From Pseudooceanicola sp050897975 (GTDB taxonomy: Bacteria > Pseudomonadota > Alphaproteobacteria > Rhodobacterales > Rhodobacteraceae): 64,000 nucleotides of DNA. Each line of letters starts with the position of its first letter. Position 1 is the stretch's first letter. A program made the position numbers and the translations under genes. The notes beneath the pieces were generated by a model that ran no database searches, had not been told where the DNA came from, and saw only the letters and a list, made by a program, of their open reading frames with translations. Below, piece by piece: positions 47,497-56,487 of the stretch. The stretch spans positions 682,001-746,000 of the forward strand of contig NZ_JBPAXY010000001.1 in assembly GCF_050897975.1 (NCBI RefSeq), read 5' to 3'.

Positions 47497-49056
47497 ATGA
47501 AACATCTGAAACCGCGCCGTCGCGCGGCAGTGCTGGGTGCGTCCGCGCTCGCGCTGCTGGCCGCCTCGCCGGGGACGGCAGAGACCTTGACCGTCGCCAT
47601 CCCCACTTTATCGGAACAGACTATGACCCCCTGGGCGGGCTCTGGTCAGCGCAAGACCTACCTCGACCTGGTCTATGACTACCTTGTCTACCTGGATGCC
47701 GATGGCAACGCCCAGCCCGGCCTCGCCACCAGCTGGGAGATGGAGAACGACGGCCAGACCTGGACCTTCCATCTGCGCGAGGGCGTGCCCTTCTCGGATC
47801 CCAGCTGCGGCACCGTCACCGCCGAGGACGTGGCCTATTCCATCGAACGCATCATCGCCGACGACAGCCGCGCCGGCCCGGCCTCGACCATGCGCCGGGT
47901 GATCGACAGCGCCGAGGTGGTGGACGAGCTGACCCTGCGGCTGAACCTGAAGGCCCCCGACTTCCTGCTGGCCACCGGCTATATGGGTGAGGCGCAGCAG
48001 GTCGGCATCGTGTGCAAGTCCTATGTCGAAGGCCTGGGCGCCGAGGCCGACAGCGCCATGCCCGTGGGCAGCGGCCCCTATACGGTGGCGCAATCCGTCG
48101 ACGGGTCCGAGATTACCCTGGCCCTGCGCGAGGGCGTCGAGCACTGGCGCGTCTCGCCCGATTTCGACACGATCACCTTCAAGGCCGTACCCGAAGAGGC
48201 CACCCGCGTGGCCATGTTGCAGGCCGGTGAGGCCGACATCGCCCCGGTCAGCTTCGATTCGATCCCCGGGCTGGATGCCGCGGGCCTGCGCATCGTCTCG
48301 GCGGAAAAGACCTGGTCGCCGGTGATCCGCCTAGGCGGCGTGGTGCAGACCGACCCCGCGCGGTTCAACCCCGACAACCCCTGGGCCGACGTGCGCGTGC
48401 GCCAGGCGATGAACTATGCCGTCGACAAGCAGACGATCATCGACGAGCTGTTCCAGGGGCAGGGCACCGTGGCCAATGGCGACACGCCGATTGCCGCCTG
48501 GGATTCGGTCGAACCCTACCCCTACGACCCCGAGCGCGCCCGCGCGCTGCTGGCCGAGGCGGGCTATGCCGACGGCTTTGACATGGTGCTGAAGACCTTC
48601 ACCACCACGCCGGGCGCCGAACTGCCGCTGATGGCCGAGGCGGTGGCGCTGTACTGGGCCGATGTGGGCATCAACGTCACGATCGAGCCAGGCGACTGGC
48701 CCTCGATCCGCGCCGAATGGACCTCTGGCAAGCCGCTGAACTTCGCCATGACGCACCGGGGCTTCCCCTTCGCCAACCCCGAAAACGGGGTCGAGGCGGG
48801 CTTCTCGACCAAGTCGCTTTTCGCCTCCTTCACCTCTGAGGCGCTGGAAGAGAAACTGGCGGGCCTGGGCGCCGAGACCGACCCGGCCAAGCGCACCGAG
48901 CGGCTGACCGACATCGGCCAGTATCTGCGCGACGAGGCGGCCAACGTCTTCATGGTGCTGGCCAATGAACCCTACGGCGTGGGCGACCGCGTGGGCGCCT
49001 GGGGGATCGACACCTCTTACGTCTACAACTTCGATCAGGCGGAACTGGCCGAGTAA
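47497..49056 (+). CDS. Dpp/Opp-type ABC transporter substrate-binding protein
   Basis: 519 residues, SBP family 5. Signal peptide ending ASPGTA-ET. Family stretches: GLATSWEMENDGQTWTFHLREGVPFSD, TAEDVAYSIERI, VRQAMNYAVDKQTIIDELFQG, YPYDPERARALLAEAGY. Binds peptides, nickel chelates or other small ligands; here the ligand is probably the molecule sensed by the GntR regulator and oxidised by the P450, which is inference. First gene of a seven-gene operon. GGGAGG precedes the ATG. Confidence 0.9.
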   Translation: MKHLKPRRRAAVLGASALALLAASPGTAETLTVAIPTLSEQTMTPWAGSGQRKTYLDLVYDYLVYLDADGNAQPGLATSWEMENDGQTWTFHLREGVPFSDPSCGTVTAEDVAYSIERIIADDSRAGPASTMRRVIDSAEVVDELTLRLNLKAPDFLLATGYMGEAQQVGIVCKSYVEGLGAEADSAMPVGSGPYTVAQSVDGSEITLALREGVEHWRVSPDFDTITFKAVPEEATRVAMLQAGEADIAPVSFDSIPGLDAAGLRIVSAEKTWSPVIRLGGVVQTDPARFNPDNPWADVRVRQAMNYAVDKQTIIDELFQGQGTVANGDTPIAAWDSVEPYPYDPERARALLAEAGYADGFDMVLKTFTTTPGAELPLMAEAVALYWADVGINVTIEPGDWPSIRAEWTSGKPLNFAMTHRGFPFANPENGVEAGFSTKSLFASFTSEALEEKLAGLGAETDPAKRTERLTDIGQYLRDEAANVFMVLANEPYGVGDRVGAWGIDTSYVYNFDQAELAE

Positions 49057-49072
49057 CGGCCCCACCCGGACG

Positions 49073-49097
49073 CGGGCGGCGGGTCTACCGCCGCCCG
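49073..49097 (+). terminator. Intercistronic hairpin after the family 5 binding-protein gene
   Basis: CGGGCGGCGG / CCGCCGCCCG, perfect 10-bp stem, 5-nt loop, 16 bp after the stop. No T-tract. Same position as hairpins after three other binding-protein genes in the window. Confidence 0.75.
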
Positions 49098-49174
49098 TCG
49101 CACGGCACCGGCGCGCCTTCCCCTCTGACCGGCCCCCGCCCGGCCCGCACGCGCCCCAAGCGTACAGGATCCCC

Positions 49175-50098
49175 ATGCTGAAACATCTTTCCGGCAGGCT
49201 GGCCGAGGCGCTGGTGGCGCTTTTGCTGATGAGCCTGGTCATTTTCCTTCTCAGCCGTGTCATCGGCGACCCGGTGGCCCTGCTGCTGTCGGACAGCGCC
49301 ACCGAGGAAGACCGCCAGATGCTGATCGCCCAGCTGGGCCTGGATCAACCGGCCTGGCGGCAATACCTGACCTTCCTGGGCAATGCCCTGCAGGGGGATT
49401 TCGGCCAATCGGTGACCGCCGGGCGCGAAGACGCGCTGCACCTGGTGCTGTCGCGCCTACCCGCCTCGCTGTCGCTGGCCGGGGTCGCCCTGGCCTTCAC
49501 CCTGGTGGTGGGCGTCCTGCTGGGCGTGCTGGCGGCGATCACCCGGGGCACCCTGGCCGATCTGGCGGTGCGGCTGCTGGCCCTCTTGGGCCAATCCGCG
49601 CCCAGCTTCTGGCTGGGGATCATGCTGATCTACCTTTTCGCGGTAAAGCTGGGCTGGCTGCCCACCTCGGGCTTCGGAGGGCCGATCTACTATGTGCTGC
49701 CCGCCCTGACCCTGGGCCTATTCACCCTGGCGGCCATCACCCGACTGGTGCGCGCCTCGATGCTTGAGGCGCTCGGTTCGGAATACGTGAAGCTGGCGCG
49801 CATCAAGGGCGTGTCGGAATGGGGCGTGGTACTGCGCCACGCGCTTGGCAATTCGCTGATCCCGGTGGTGACCTTCATGGGCACCTTCTTTGCCACGATG
49901 ATCACCGGCGCGGTGGTGGTGGAGACGGTCTTTGCCTGGCCCGGCATCGGGCGGCTGGCCTATGAAAGCATCCTGGCCCGCGACTTTCCCGTCATCCAGA
50001 CCGTGGTGCTGGTGATCACCGCCTTCTTCATCCTGGCGAACCTGATCGTCGATCTTCTGTACCTTGCCATCGACCCGCGGATGCGGGCGCGCAGCTAA
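49175..50098 (+). CDS. Dpp/Opp-type ABC permease (DppB)
   Basis: 307 residues with six helices. N-terminal LMSLVIFLLSRVIGDPVALLL and GLDQPAWRQYLTFLGNALQGDFGQS are typical of DppB/OppB; EAA loop EYVKLARIKGVSEWGVVLRHALGNSLIPV. The ATG at 49175 has only a weak ribosome site, which may be compensated by the hairpin context. Confidence 0.9.
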   Translation: MLKHLSGRLAEALVALLLMSLVIFLLSRVIGDPVALLLSDSATEEDRQMLIAQLGLDQPAWRQYLTFLGNALQGDFGQSVTAGREDALHLVLSRLPASLSLAGVALAFTLVVGVLLGVLAAITRGTLADLAVRLLALLGQSAPSFWLGIMLIYLFAVKLGWLPTSGFGGPIYYVLPALTLGLFTLAAITRLVRASMLEALGSEYVKLARIKGVSEWGVVLRHALGNSLIPVVTFMGTFFATMITGAVVVETVFAWPGIGRLAYESILARDFPVIQTVVLVITAFFILANLIVDLLYLAIDPRMRARS

Positions 50099-50118
50099 GC
50101 GGCGCGAAAGGATCCCCC

Positions 50119-50955
50119 ATGACCCGTGATCTGTCCTTCAAGCTTGCCCTCGGCCTGCTGATCTTCTTCGTGCTGGTGGCGCTGATCGGCCCCTTCCTGC
50201 TGGAGCACGACCCGCTGCGCGGCTCGCTGCGGGCCCGGCTGGACCCGCCCGCCTGGGCCCCGGGCGGATCGCCCGACCATCTGCTGGGCACCGACCGGCT
50301 GGGCCGTGACGTGCTGGCGCGCATCGTGCAGGGCGCCCGGATCAGCCTGGCGGTCTGTCTGGTGGTCATCGCCATCGCGGGCAGCATCGGCACCGCCCTT
50401 GGCACCCTGTCGGGCTATGTGGGCGGCTGGCTGGACCGCTTCCTGATGCGGCTGGTCGACCTGGCCCTGTCGCTGCCCGTCATCCTGCTGGCGCTGCTGT
50501 TCGCCGCCGTGGTCGGGCCCTCCTTCCTCAATATCGTCATCGTCATCTCGCTGGTGCTCTGGTCGCAATATGCCCGCATGTCGCGGGGCGAGACGCTGCG
50601 GGTGAAGAACGAGGATTACGTGGATCTGGCGCGCACCTCGGGCCTGGGCCACGCGGCCATCATCCTGCGCCATGTGCTGCCCAATATCGCGCCCTCGCTG
50701 ATCGTCGTGGCCACCTTGCAGGTCGGCGTGGTGATCGTGCTGGAGGCCTCACTGTCCTTCCTCGGCGTGGGCGTGCCGCCGCCCAACCCCAGCTGGGGCG
50801 GCATGGTGGCCGAGGGTCGAAGCTATATCGTTTCCGCCTGGTGGGTCTCGGCCCTGCCCGGTCTGGCCATCGTGCTGGTGGTCATGGCGGTCAACGTGGT
50901 CGGCGACACGCTGACCGACCGGATCAATCCCGGCCTGAAAGGACGTGGCGCATGA
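50119..50955 (+). CDS. Dpp/Opp-type ABC permease (DppC)
   Basis: 278 residues. HLLGTDRLGRDVLARIVQGARISLAVCL and the EAA loop DYVDLARTSGLGHAAIILRHVLPNIAPSLIV are DppC hallmarks; the last helix is LPGLAIVLVVMAVNVVGDTL. Stop overlaps the ATPase start by 4 bp. Confidence 0.92.
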   Translation: MTRDLSFKLALGLLIFFVLVALIGPFLLEHDPLRGSLRARLDPPAWAPGGSPDHLLGTDRLGRDVLARIVQGARISLAVCLVVIAIAGSIGTALGTLSGYVGGWLDRFLMRLVDLALSLPVILLALLFAAVVGPSFLNIVIVISLVLWSQYARMSRGETLRVKNEDYVDLARTSGLGHAAIILRHVLPNIAPSLIVVATLQVGVVIVLEASLSFLGVGVPPPNPSWGGMVAEGRSYIVSAWWVSALPGLAIVLVVMAVNVVGDTLTDRINPGLKGRGA

Positions 50956-51929
50956 CCGATCCCCTTCTTTCCATCCGCGACCTGACGGTACGCGTGGGCC
51001 GCAAGGCGGACGCGCCCTCGATCCTCGACGCGGTCTCGCTGGACCTGATGCCGGGCGAGACCCTGGGGCTGGTCGGCGAAAGCGGCTCTGGCAAATCCAC
51101 TCTGGGCATGTCGGTTCTGCGGCTGACCTCGCCCACGCTTTCTGCCGGCACCTCCGGGCGCATCGCCTGGAAGGGGCAGGACATCCTGACCATGCCGAAC
51201 CGCAAGCTGCGCCATATCCGGGGCGAAGAGATCTCGATGATCCTGCAAGACCCGATGGCCTCGCTGAACCCGGTGCAATCCATCGGCACCCAGTTGAAAG
51301 AGGCCCTGCGCCGGGGCGGCAAGCGCAACCTGTCGGCGGCGGCCGAGGCGGCGCTGGCCGAGGTCAACATCCCCTCGCCCGCCGAGCGGCTGCGCGCCTT
51401 CCCGCACCAGATGTCGGGGGGGATGCGGCAGCGCATCGTCTCGGCCATCGGCCTGGCGCAGGATCCCGAGCTGCTGATCTGTGATGAGCCGACCACCGCG
51501 CTGGATGCCACCATCCAGTACCAGTTCCTGGAGCTGCTGAAGGCCCTGCGCGCGGCGCATCACATGGCGATGCTGTTCATCACCCATGACTTCGGCGTGG
51601 TGGCGCGGATCTGCGACCGGGTGGCGGTGATGTATGCGGGCCGCATCGTGGAAACCGGCCCGGTGGCCGAGATCTTCGCCCGGCCCGCCCATCCCTACAC
51701 CAAGGCGCTCTTGGCCTCGGTGCCCTCGACCGCCCATGCGCCGCACCGCCTGCCGGTGATCGACGGGGCGCCCCCCGCCGTGGGCCACCGCCCCGAGGGC
51801 TGCCCCTTTCACCCGCGCTGCGCCGCCGCCTCGGCCCAGTGCCGCCAGGCCCCGCCCCGGGCCGAGATCCGCCCCGGCCACACCCTGAATTGCTGGCATC
51901 CGCAGGAGCAAGCCCATGAAATCGCCTGA
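50952..51929 (+). CDS. Dpp/Opp-type ABC ATPase (DppD)
   Basis: 325 residues. Walker A GESGSGKST, signature MSGGMRQRIVSAIG, Walker B LLICDEPTTALDATI, H-loop ITHDFGV. The C-terminal oligopeptide/nickel domain holds GCPFHPRCAAASAQC, a cysteine motif known in DppD/F proteins. Overlaps dppC by 4 bp and dppF by 14 bp. Confidence 0.92.
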   Translation: MTDPLLSIRDLTVRVGRKADAPSILDAVSLDLMPGETLGLVGESGSGKSTLGMSVLRLTSPTLSAGTSGRIAWKGQDILTMPNRKLRHIRGEEISMILQDPMASLNPVQSIGTQLKEALRRGGKRNLSAAAEAALAEVNIPSPAERLRAFPHQMSGGMRQRIVSAIGLAQDPELLICDEPTTALDATIQYQFLELLKALRAAHHMAMLFITHDFGVVARICDRVAVMYAGRIVETGPVAEIFARPAHPYTKALLASVPSTAHAPHRLPVIDGAPPAVGHRPEGCPFHPRCAAASAQCRQAPPRAEIRPGHTLNCWHPQEQAHEIA

Positions 51930-52947
51930 CCGCGCCCTGCGCGTCGTGCCGCAGGCCGACGCCCCGCCACCGCCCCGCGCCGAAACGGCGGGCCCCGCCA
52001 TCCTGGAAACCCGCCGCCTCGGCCGGGCCTTCAAGGTACGCGGCGGGCTGCTGCACGCCCTGTCCGAGGTGTCCCTGGCCTGCACGCCGGGCACATCCCT
52101 TGGCATCGTGGGCGAATCGGGCTGCGGCAAGACCACGTTGAACCGGCTGCTCTTGGCGCTGGACCATCCCACCAGCGGTGAGGTGATGTTCAAGGGCCGC
52201 GCCCTGTCGGACCTCAGCCGCGCCGAGATGCGCGCCTACCGCCGCGCCGTGCAACCGGTGTTCCAGAACCCCTATTCCTCGCTTTCGCCGCGCATGAAGG
52301 TCCGCCGCATCATCGCCGAGCCCCTGGCGGCCTCGGGCGAGATGACCCGGGCCGAGATCAATGACCGGGTGATCGAGGTGCTGGAGCAAGTGGGCCTGTC
52401 GGCCGCCGTCGCCGACCGGCTGCCGTCGGAGTTCTCGGGCGGGCAGCGCCAGCGGATCGCCATCGCCCGCGCCCTGGCCTCGCGCCCCGAACTGCTGCTG
52501 CTGGATGAGCCAGTCAGCTCGCAGGACCTGTCGATCCAGGCGCAGATCCTGAACATCCTCAAGGACTTGCAAGAGGACTACGGGCTGGCGACCCTGTTTG
52601 TCAGCCATGACCTGGCCACCGTGCGCTTCATGTGTGACGAGGTGGTGGTGATCTATCTGGGCCGGGTGGTGGAACGTGGCCCCGCCGCGCGGATCTGCAC
52701 CCGCCCCGATCACCCCTATACCGCCGCCCTGCTGGCCGCCGCCCTGCCCGCCGATCCCGCCGCGCCGCCCACGGCCACGCCGCCCATGGGCGAGCTGCCC
52801 TCGCCGCTGAACCCGCCCTCGGGCTGCGCCTATCACACCCGCTGCCCCTTCGCGCAGGAGGCCTGCAAGCGCGAGCGCCCCGCGCTGATGGACACCCCGC
52901 GCGGCCAGGTCGCCTGCCACCGGGTCACGGCGGAGGGCTGGACATGA
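51916..52947 (+). CDS. Dpp/Opp-type ABC ATPase (DppF)
   Basis: 343 residues. Walker A GESGCGKTTLNR, FQNPYSSLSPRMKV (Q-loop), signature FSGGQRQRIAIARA, Walker B LLLLDEPVSSQDLSI, H-loop VSHDLATVRFMCDEV, and a terminal GCAYHTRCPFAQEAC cysteine motif. An extra N-terminal stretch of about 30 residues is rich in Ala, Pro and Arg. Overlaps the following CapA-like gene by 4 bp. Confidence 0.92.
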   Translation: MKSPDRALRVVPQADAPPPPRAETAGPAILETRRLGRAFKVRGGLLHALSEVSLACTPGTSLGIVGESGCGKTTLNRLLLALDHPTSGEVMFKGRALSDLSRAEMRAYRRAVQPVFQNPYSSLSPRMKVRRIIAEPLAASGEMTRAEINDRVIEVLEQVGLSAAVADRLPSEFSGGQRQRIAIARALASRPELLLLDEPVSSQDLSIQAQILNILKDLQEDYGLATLFVSHDLATVRFMCDEVVVIYLGRVVERGPAARICTRPDHPYTAALLAAALPADPAAPPTATPPMGELPSPLNPPSGCAYHTRCPFAQEACKRERPALMDTPRGQVACHRVTAEGWT

Positions 52948-54062
52948 GCCTGCGGTTTGTCGCCGTGGGCGACGTGGCCCCGGATCGCGACGATCCGGCC
53001 ACCATCTTTGACGCCGTGCGCCATCGCCTGACCGCCGCCGACCTGGGCTATTGCCAGCTGGAGGTGAACCTGACCACCCGGGGAACCCGGATGCCCCAGG
53101 CCCGCCACACCATGCGCGGCAAGCCCGAGATCGCCGACGCCCTGGTGGGCGCCGGGCTGGAGGTGGTCAGCTTTGCCGGGAACCACACCATGGACTGGGG
53201 CCCGGACGGCATGTTCGACACGCTGGAGAACCTGACCCGCGCGGGCGCCCGCCCCATGGGCGCCGGGGCCAATATCGCCGAGGCCCGCGCCCCGGTGATC
53301 GTCGACCGGGGCGGGGTCACCGTGGGGTTCCTGTCGGTGAACTCGATCCTGCCCGCGAATTACTGGGCGGAAGAGGCGAAACCCGGCTGCGCACCCATGC
53401 GCGGCCATACCCTTTACGAGCAGATCGAGACCGACCAGCCGGGCACGCCCGCGCGCATCCACACCTTCCCGCATCGCGAGGATCTGGCGGCGCTGGTCGC
53501 CTCGATCCGCGATCTGAAGACACGCGCCGACGTGGTGATCCTGTCGCATCACGCGGGCATCCACTTTGTCCCCGCCGTGATCCCCGACTATCAGCGCGAC
53601 GTGGCCTTTGCCGCCATCGACGCGGGCGCCGACATGGTGCTGGGCTGTCATGCCCATATCCTGAAGGGGATGGAATTCTACAAGGGCCGACCCATCGTCC
53701 ACAGCCTGGCGAACTTCGCCCTGGATCTGAAGATGGATGCCAAACACGCCGCCTCGAAAGGGTTCAAGGAGATCCAGAAGCTGAACCCCGACTGGGTGCC
53801 CGATCTGGACAGCAGCTATAACTTCCCCCCCGACAGCGCCATGTCGGTCTTCGTGGAATGCAGGCTGACAGCCGAGGGGGTGCAGGATCTGCGCCTGGTG
53901 CCGGTCTGGATCGAACGCGACGCGGTGCCGCGCATCGTCCCCCCCGAGGATCCGCGCTTTGACCGGATCCTGGCCTATCTGCGCCAGATCACCGCCGAGG
54001 CCGGGCTGGATACGCTTTACACGCCCGAAGGGGACGTCCTGCGCCCCCATACCCCCGAATGA
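52944..54062 (+). CDS. CapA-family metallophosphatase-like protein
   Basis: 372 residues. CapA/PGA_cap features: VGDVAP at the start, CQLEVNL (family NLE), SFAGNHTMDWG, VILSHHAGIHF and LGCHAHILKGMEFYKGRPIVHSLANFAL, giving the His/Asp/Asn set of calcineurin-like phosphoesterases. CapA of Bacillus takes part in poly-gamma-glutamate handling. Here there is no signal peptide, and the gene is coupled to a peptide-type transporter, so a cytoplasmic hydrolase acting on the imported substrate is plausible but unproven. Confidence 0.82.
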   Translation: MSLRFVAVGDVAPDRDDPATIFDAVRHRLTAADLGYCQLEVNLTTRGTRMPQARHTMRGKPEIADALVGAGLEVVSFAGNHTMDWGPDGMFDTLENLTRAGARPMGAGANIAEARAPVIVDRGGVTVGFLSVNSILPANYWAEEAKPGCAPMRGHTLYEQIETDQPGTPARIHTFPHREDLAALVASIRDLKTRADVVILSHHAGIHFVPAVIPDYQRDVAFAAIDAGADMVLGCHAHILKGMEFYKGRPIVHSLANFALDLKMDAKHAASKGFKEIQKLNPDWVPDLDSSYNFPPDSAMSVFVECRLTAEGVQDLRLVPVWIERDAVPRIVPPEDPRFDRILAYLRQITAEAGLDTLYTPEGDVLRPHTPE

Positions 54063-55381
54063 GCCTGACGCGCAGCCTTGCCGCCCGGGTGCTGGCCACC
54101 CGCGCCCTGCCGCCCGGGGCAGCCCAGGCGGCGCGGCTGTCTCTTCTGGACGGGCTGGCCACCATGGCCGCCGCCGTGACCCTGGAACCCGCCGCCCGGC
54201 CCTTTGCCGAAATGGCGCGCGGCAGCGGCGCGGCAACCCTGCTTGCGGGCGGCAGCGCCCCGCCCGGGCTGGCGGCGCTGGCCAATGGTGCCCTGTCCCA
54301 TGCGCTGGATTTCGAGGACACCTTTGATGCCACGGGGATGCATCCCAACGCGGTGGCCATTCCCGCCCTGCTGGCCCTGGCCGAGGGCGAAGAGGCGCCC
54401 CTGGCCGATCTGCTGACCTCGCTTGCCCTGGCCTGCGACCTGACCTGCCGGATCAGCCTGGCCCTGGCCACCGATCCGGGCGCGCAGGGCTGGTATCACC
54501 CGCCGATGATCGCCTGCGCCGGGGCGGCCCTGGGCGCGGCGCATCTGCTGCGGCTGAGCCCCGATCAGGCGGTCGCCGCCGTCTCGCTAGCGCTGGTGCA
54601 ATTTACGCTGACCGACGCGCTGAAGCGCAGCCCGGCCAGCGACCTGCGCGCGGTGCGCGACGGCTTCGCCGCCCGGGCGGCGGTCGAGGGCGCCTTGCTG
54701 GCCCGGGCGGGCGTCACCGGCACGCTGGATCCCCTGGGCGAAAGCGGCGGGCTGATCCCGCTGCTGACGGGCCGCGCGCCCGAGGTGGCGGCCTTCGACG
54801 ACCTGGGCAGGGTCTTTCTGGGCGAGCAGGTCACGCTAAAGCTGTGGCCCTGTTGCCGGGGCACCCACCCCGCCATTGCCCTGGGCCTGGCGCTGCGGGC
54901 CGACGGGGTGGCGCCGGACAGGCTGGCCGGGGCTGCCTTTACCGTCTGCCCGCCCGACGACATGCTGTTTCACCCCCTGGCCGACCGGCAGCGGCCGCAG
55001 ACGGCGATCGGGGCCAAGTTCTCGATCCCCTATACCTTCGCCCAGGCCTGGCGGCAGGGCGCGCCGGGCCTGGCGGCCTTCGCCGAGGCCCCCCGCCAGG
55101 ACGAAGCGACCCTGGCCCTGGGAGGCCGCATCACGCTGGAGGCCTGCGCCCCGGGCCTGACGCGCCACGCACGCCTGCGCTTCACCGATGGCCGCGAAGA
55201 GATCCGCCCCCTGCCCGCCCCGCCGGTCCTGCCCGCAGGCCGCGCCGCGCTGGCGGATCTGGCGGCGAAACTGGCCGATTGCCGCGCCCATGCCCCGCAG
55301 GCCGCGCACCCGCTGCTGGACGCCCTGGCCCGGCCCGAGCTGCCCCCGCACCTCGGCCCGCTGCTGGCCCCGCTCAGCTGA
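54059..55381 (+). CDS. MmgE/PrpD-family protein
   Basis: 440 residues, in the family range. PrpD-like features: LDGLATMAAAV near the N-terminus, LANGALSHALDFEDTFDATGMHPNAVAIPALLALAEG (family ALDxxD/HP segment), KLWPCCRGTHPAIALGLAL, and a C-terminal ATLALGGRITLEA. Known members include 2-methylcitrate dehydratase and iminodisuccinate epimerase/lyase. Last gene of the operon. Its presence with a transporter, P450 and CapA-like protein suggests a dehydratase, lyase or epimerase step on the imported compound. Confidence 0.85.
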   Translation: MSLTRSLAARVLATRALPPGAAQAARLSLLDGLATMAAAVTLEPAARPFAEMARGSGAATLLAGGSAPPGLAALANGALSHALDFEDTFDATGMHPNAVAIPALLALAEGEEAPLADLLTSLALACDLTCRISLALATDPGAQGWYHPPMIACAGAALGAAHLLRLSPDQAVAAVSLALVQFTLTDALKRSPASDLRAVRDGFAARAAVEGALLARAGVTGTLDPLGESGGLIPLLTGRAPEVAAFDDLGRVFLGEQVTLKLWPCCRGTHPAIALGLALRADGVAPDRLAGAAFTVCPPDDMLFHPLADRQRPQTAIGAKFSIPYTFAQAWRQGAPGLAAFAEAPRQDEATLALGGRITLEACAPGLTRHARLRFTDGREEIRPLPAPPVLPAGRAALADLAAKLADCRAHAPQAAHPLLDALARPELPPHLGPLLAPLS

Positions 55382-55388
55382 AACGAAA

Positions 55389-55415
55389 ACAGGAGAGGCG
55401 CAATGCCTCTCCTGT
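55389..55415 (-). terminator. Terminator of the GST/dioxygenase operon
   Basis: ACAGGAGAGGC / GCCTCTCCTGT, perfect 11-bp stem with a 5-nt loop. On the minus strand it is followed by TTTTCGTTT, so it mainly ends the leftward transcript; it also separates the convergent MmgE/PrpD gene. Confidence 0.88.
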
Positions 55416-55438
55416 TCCACGGGTTACCAGGTCACCAT

Positions 55439-56401
55439 TTACCGCTGAAGAAGCGCCTCCACATGCGCCGGACCAACCGGCCGGATGCGCGTGGGGTTCA
55501 ACGCCTTGATGGCGTAATAGCCGCGGGTGATGTGATCCATGTTCACCGTCTCCCGCACGCCCTTCAGCTGCAACACACGCTCCATGTAAGAAGTTAACCC
55601 TGGGTAATCTTTGATCTGCCTCAGATTACATTTGAAGACTCCGTGGTAAGCGGCGTCGAAGCGGATCAGGGTGACAAAGGTGCGCAGATCGGTCTCGGTC
55701 AGCCGGTCACCGAAAAGGTACGGGCCATCGGCCAGCCGCTCTTCCAGCTTGTCCAGCGTGGCAAAGACCCCGGCCACCGCCTCGTCATAGGCTTCCTGGC
55801 TGGAGGCGAAACCGGCCTTGTAGACGCCGTTGTTCAGCTTGTCGTAGATCTCGGCGTTCAGCACGTCGATCTCGGGCGCCAGATCCTCGGGGTAAAGGCG
55901 CAGATCCGAGGGCACCAGCCCTTCGAAGGCGGTATCGAACATGCGGACGATATCGGCGCTTTCGTTGTTCACCATCACATCGCGTTTCATGTCCCACAGC
56001 ACCGGCACGGTGGCGCGGCCGTTCACATGGGGGTCGGCGCGGCTGTACAGCTCGTGCATGTAGCGCGCGCCGTGCAGCGGATCCTCATCGGCGCCGGGAT
56101 AGCCGCCGAACTCCCAGCCCTGGGCCTCCAGCACCGGGTTCACCACGGTCACCGGGATGATCTCCTCCAGCCCCTTCAGCTTGCGCGCCATCAGGGTGCG
56201 CGAGGCCCAGGGGCAGATATAGGCCACGTAAAGGCGATAGCGCCCCGCCTCGGCCGGGAACCCGCCCTCGCCCGTGGGGCCCGGGGCGCCATCGGGGGTC
56301 ACCCAGTTGCGGAAGGTCGAAACCTGGCGCACGAACCGACCCTTGGCGTCCTTCTTCTGAACCGGATCCCAGTCCTTCGTCCATTTGCCATCCACCAGCA
56401 T
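55439..56401 (-). CDS. yqjG: Glutathionyl-hydroquinone reductase (GST Xi class)
   Basis: 320 residues, Xi-class size. Catalytic Cys lies in YICPWASRTLMARKLKGLE; the N-terminal RFVRQVSTFRNWVTPDG and the C-terminal RFDAAYHGVFKCNLRQIKDYPGL are characteristic. Reduces glutathionyl-hydroquinones, returning hydroquinone and GSSG. Downstream of a ring-cleaving dioxygenase-type gene with an 86-bp gap, so probably one operon for quinone or catechol stress. Confidence 0.92.
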   Translation of the reverse strand: MLVDGKWTKDWDPVQKKDAKGRFVRQVSTFRNWVTPDGAPGPTGEGGFPAEAGRYRLYVAYICPWASRTLMARKLKGLEEIIPVTVVNPVLEAQGWEFGGYPGADEDPLHGARYMHELYSRADPHVNGRATVPVLWDMKRDVMVNNESADIVRMFDTAFEGLVPSDLRLYPEDLAPEIDVLNAEIYDKLNNGVYKAGFASSQEAYDEAVAGVFATLDKLEERLADGPYLFGDRLTETDLRTFVTLIRFDAAYHGVFKCNLRQIKDYPGLTSYMERVLQLKGVRETVNMDHITRGYYAIKALNPTRIRPVGPAHVEALLQR

Positions 56402-56487
56402 GGGGGCTCTCCTTCATCTGTCGTCTTGGTCATGTCTCGGGGGCGTCCCGGGCCCGTGCGGGTCCGGGGCGAAGGTCATGGGGGGCG

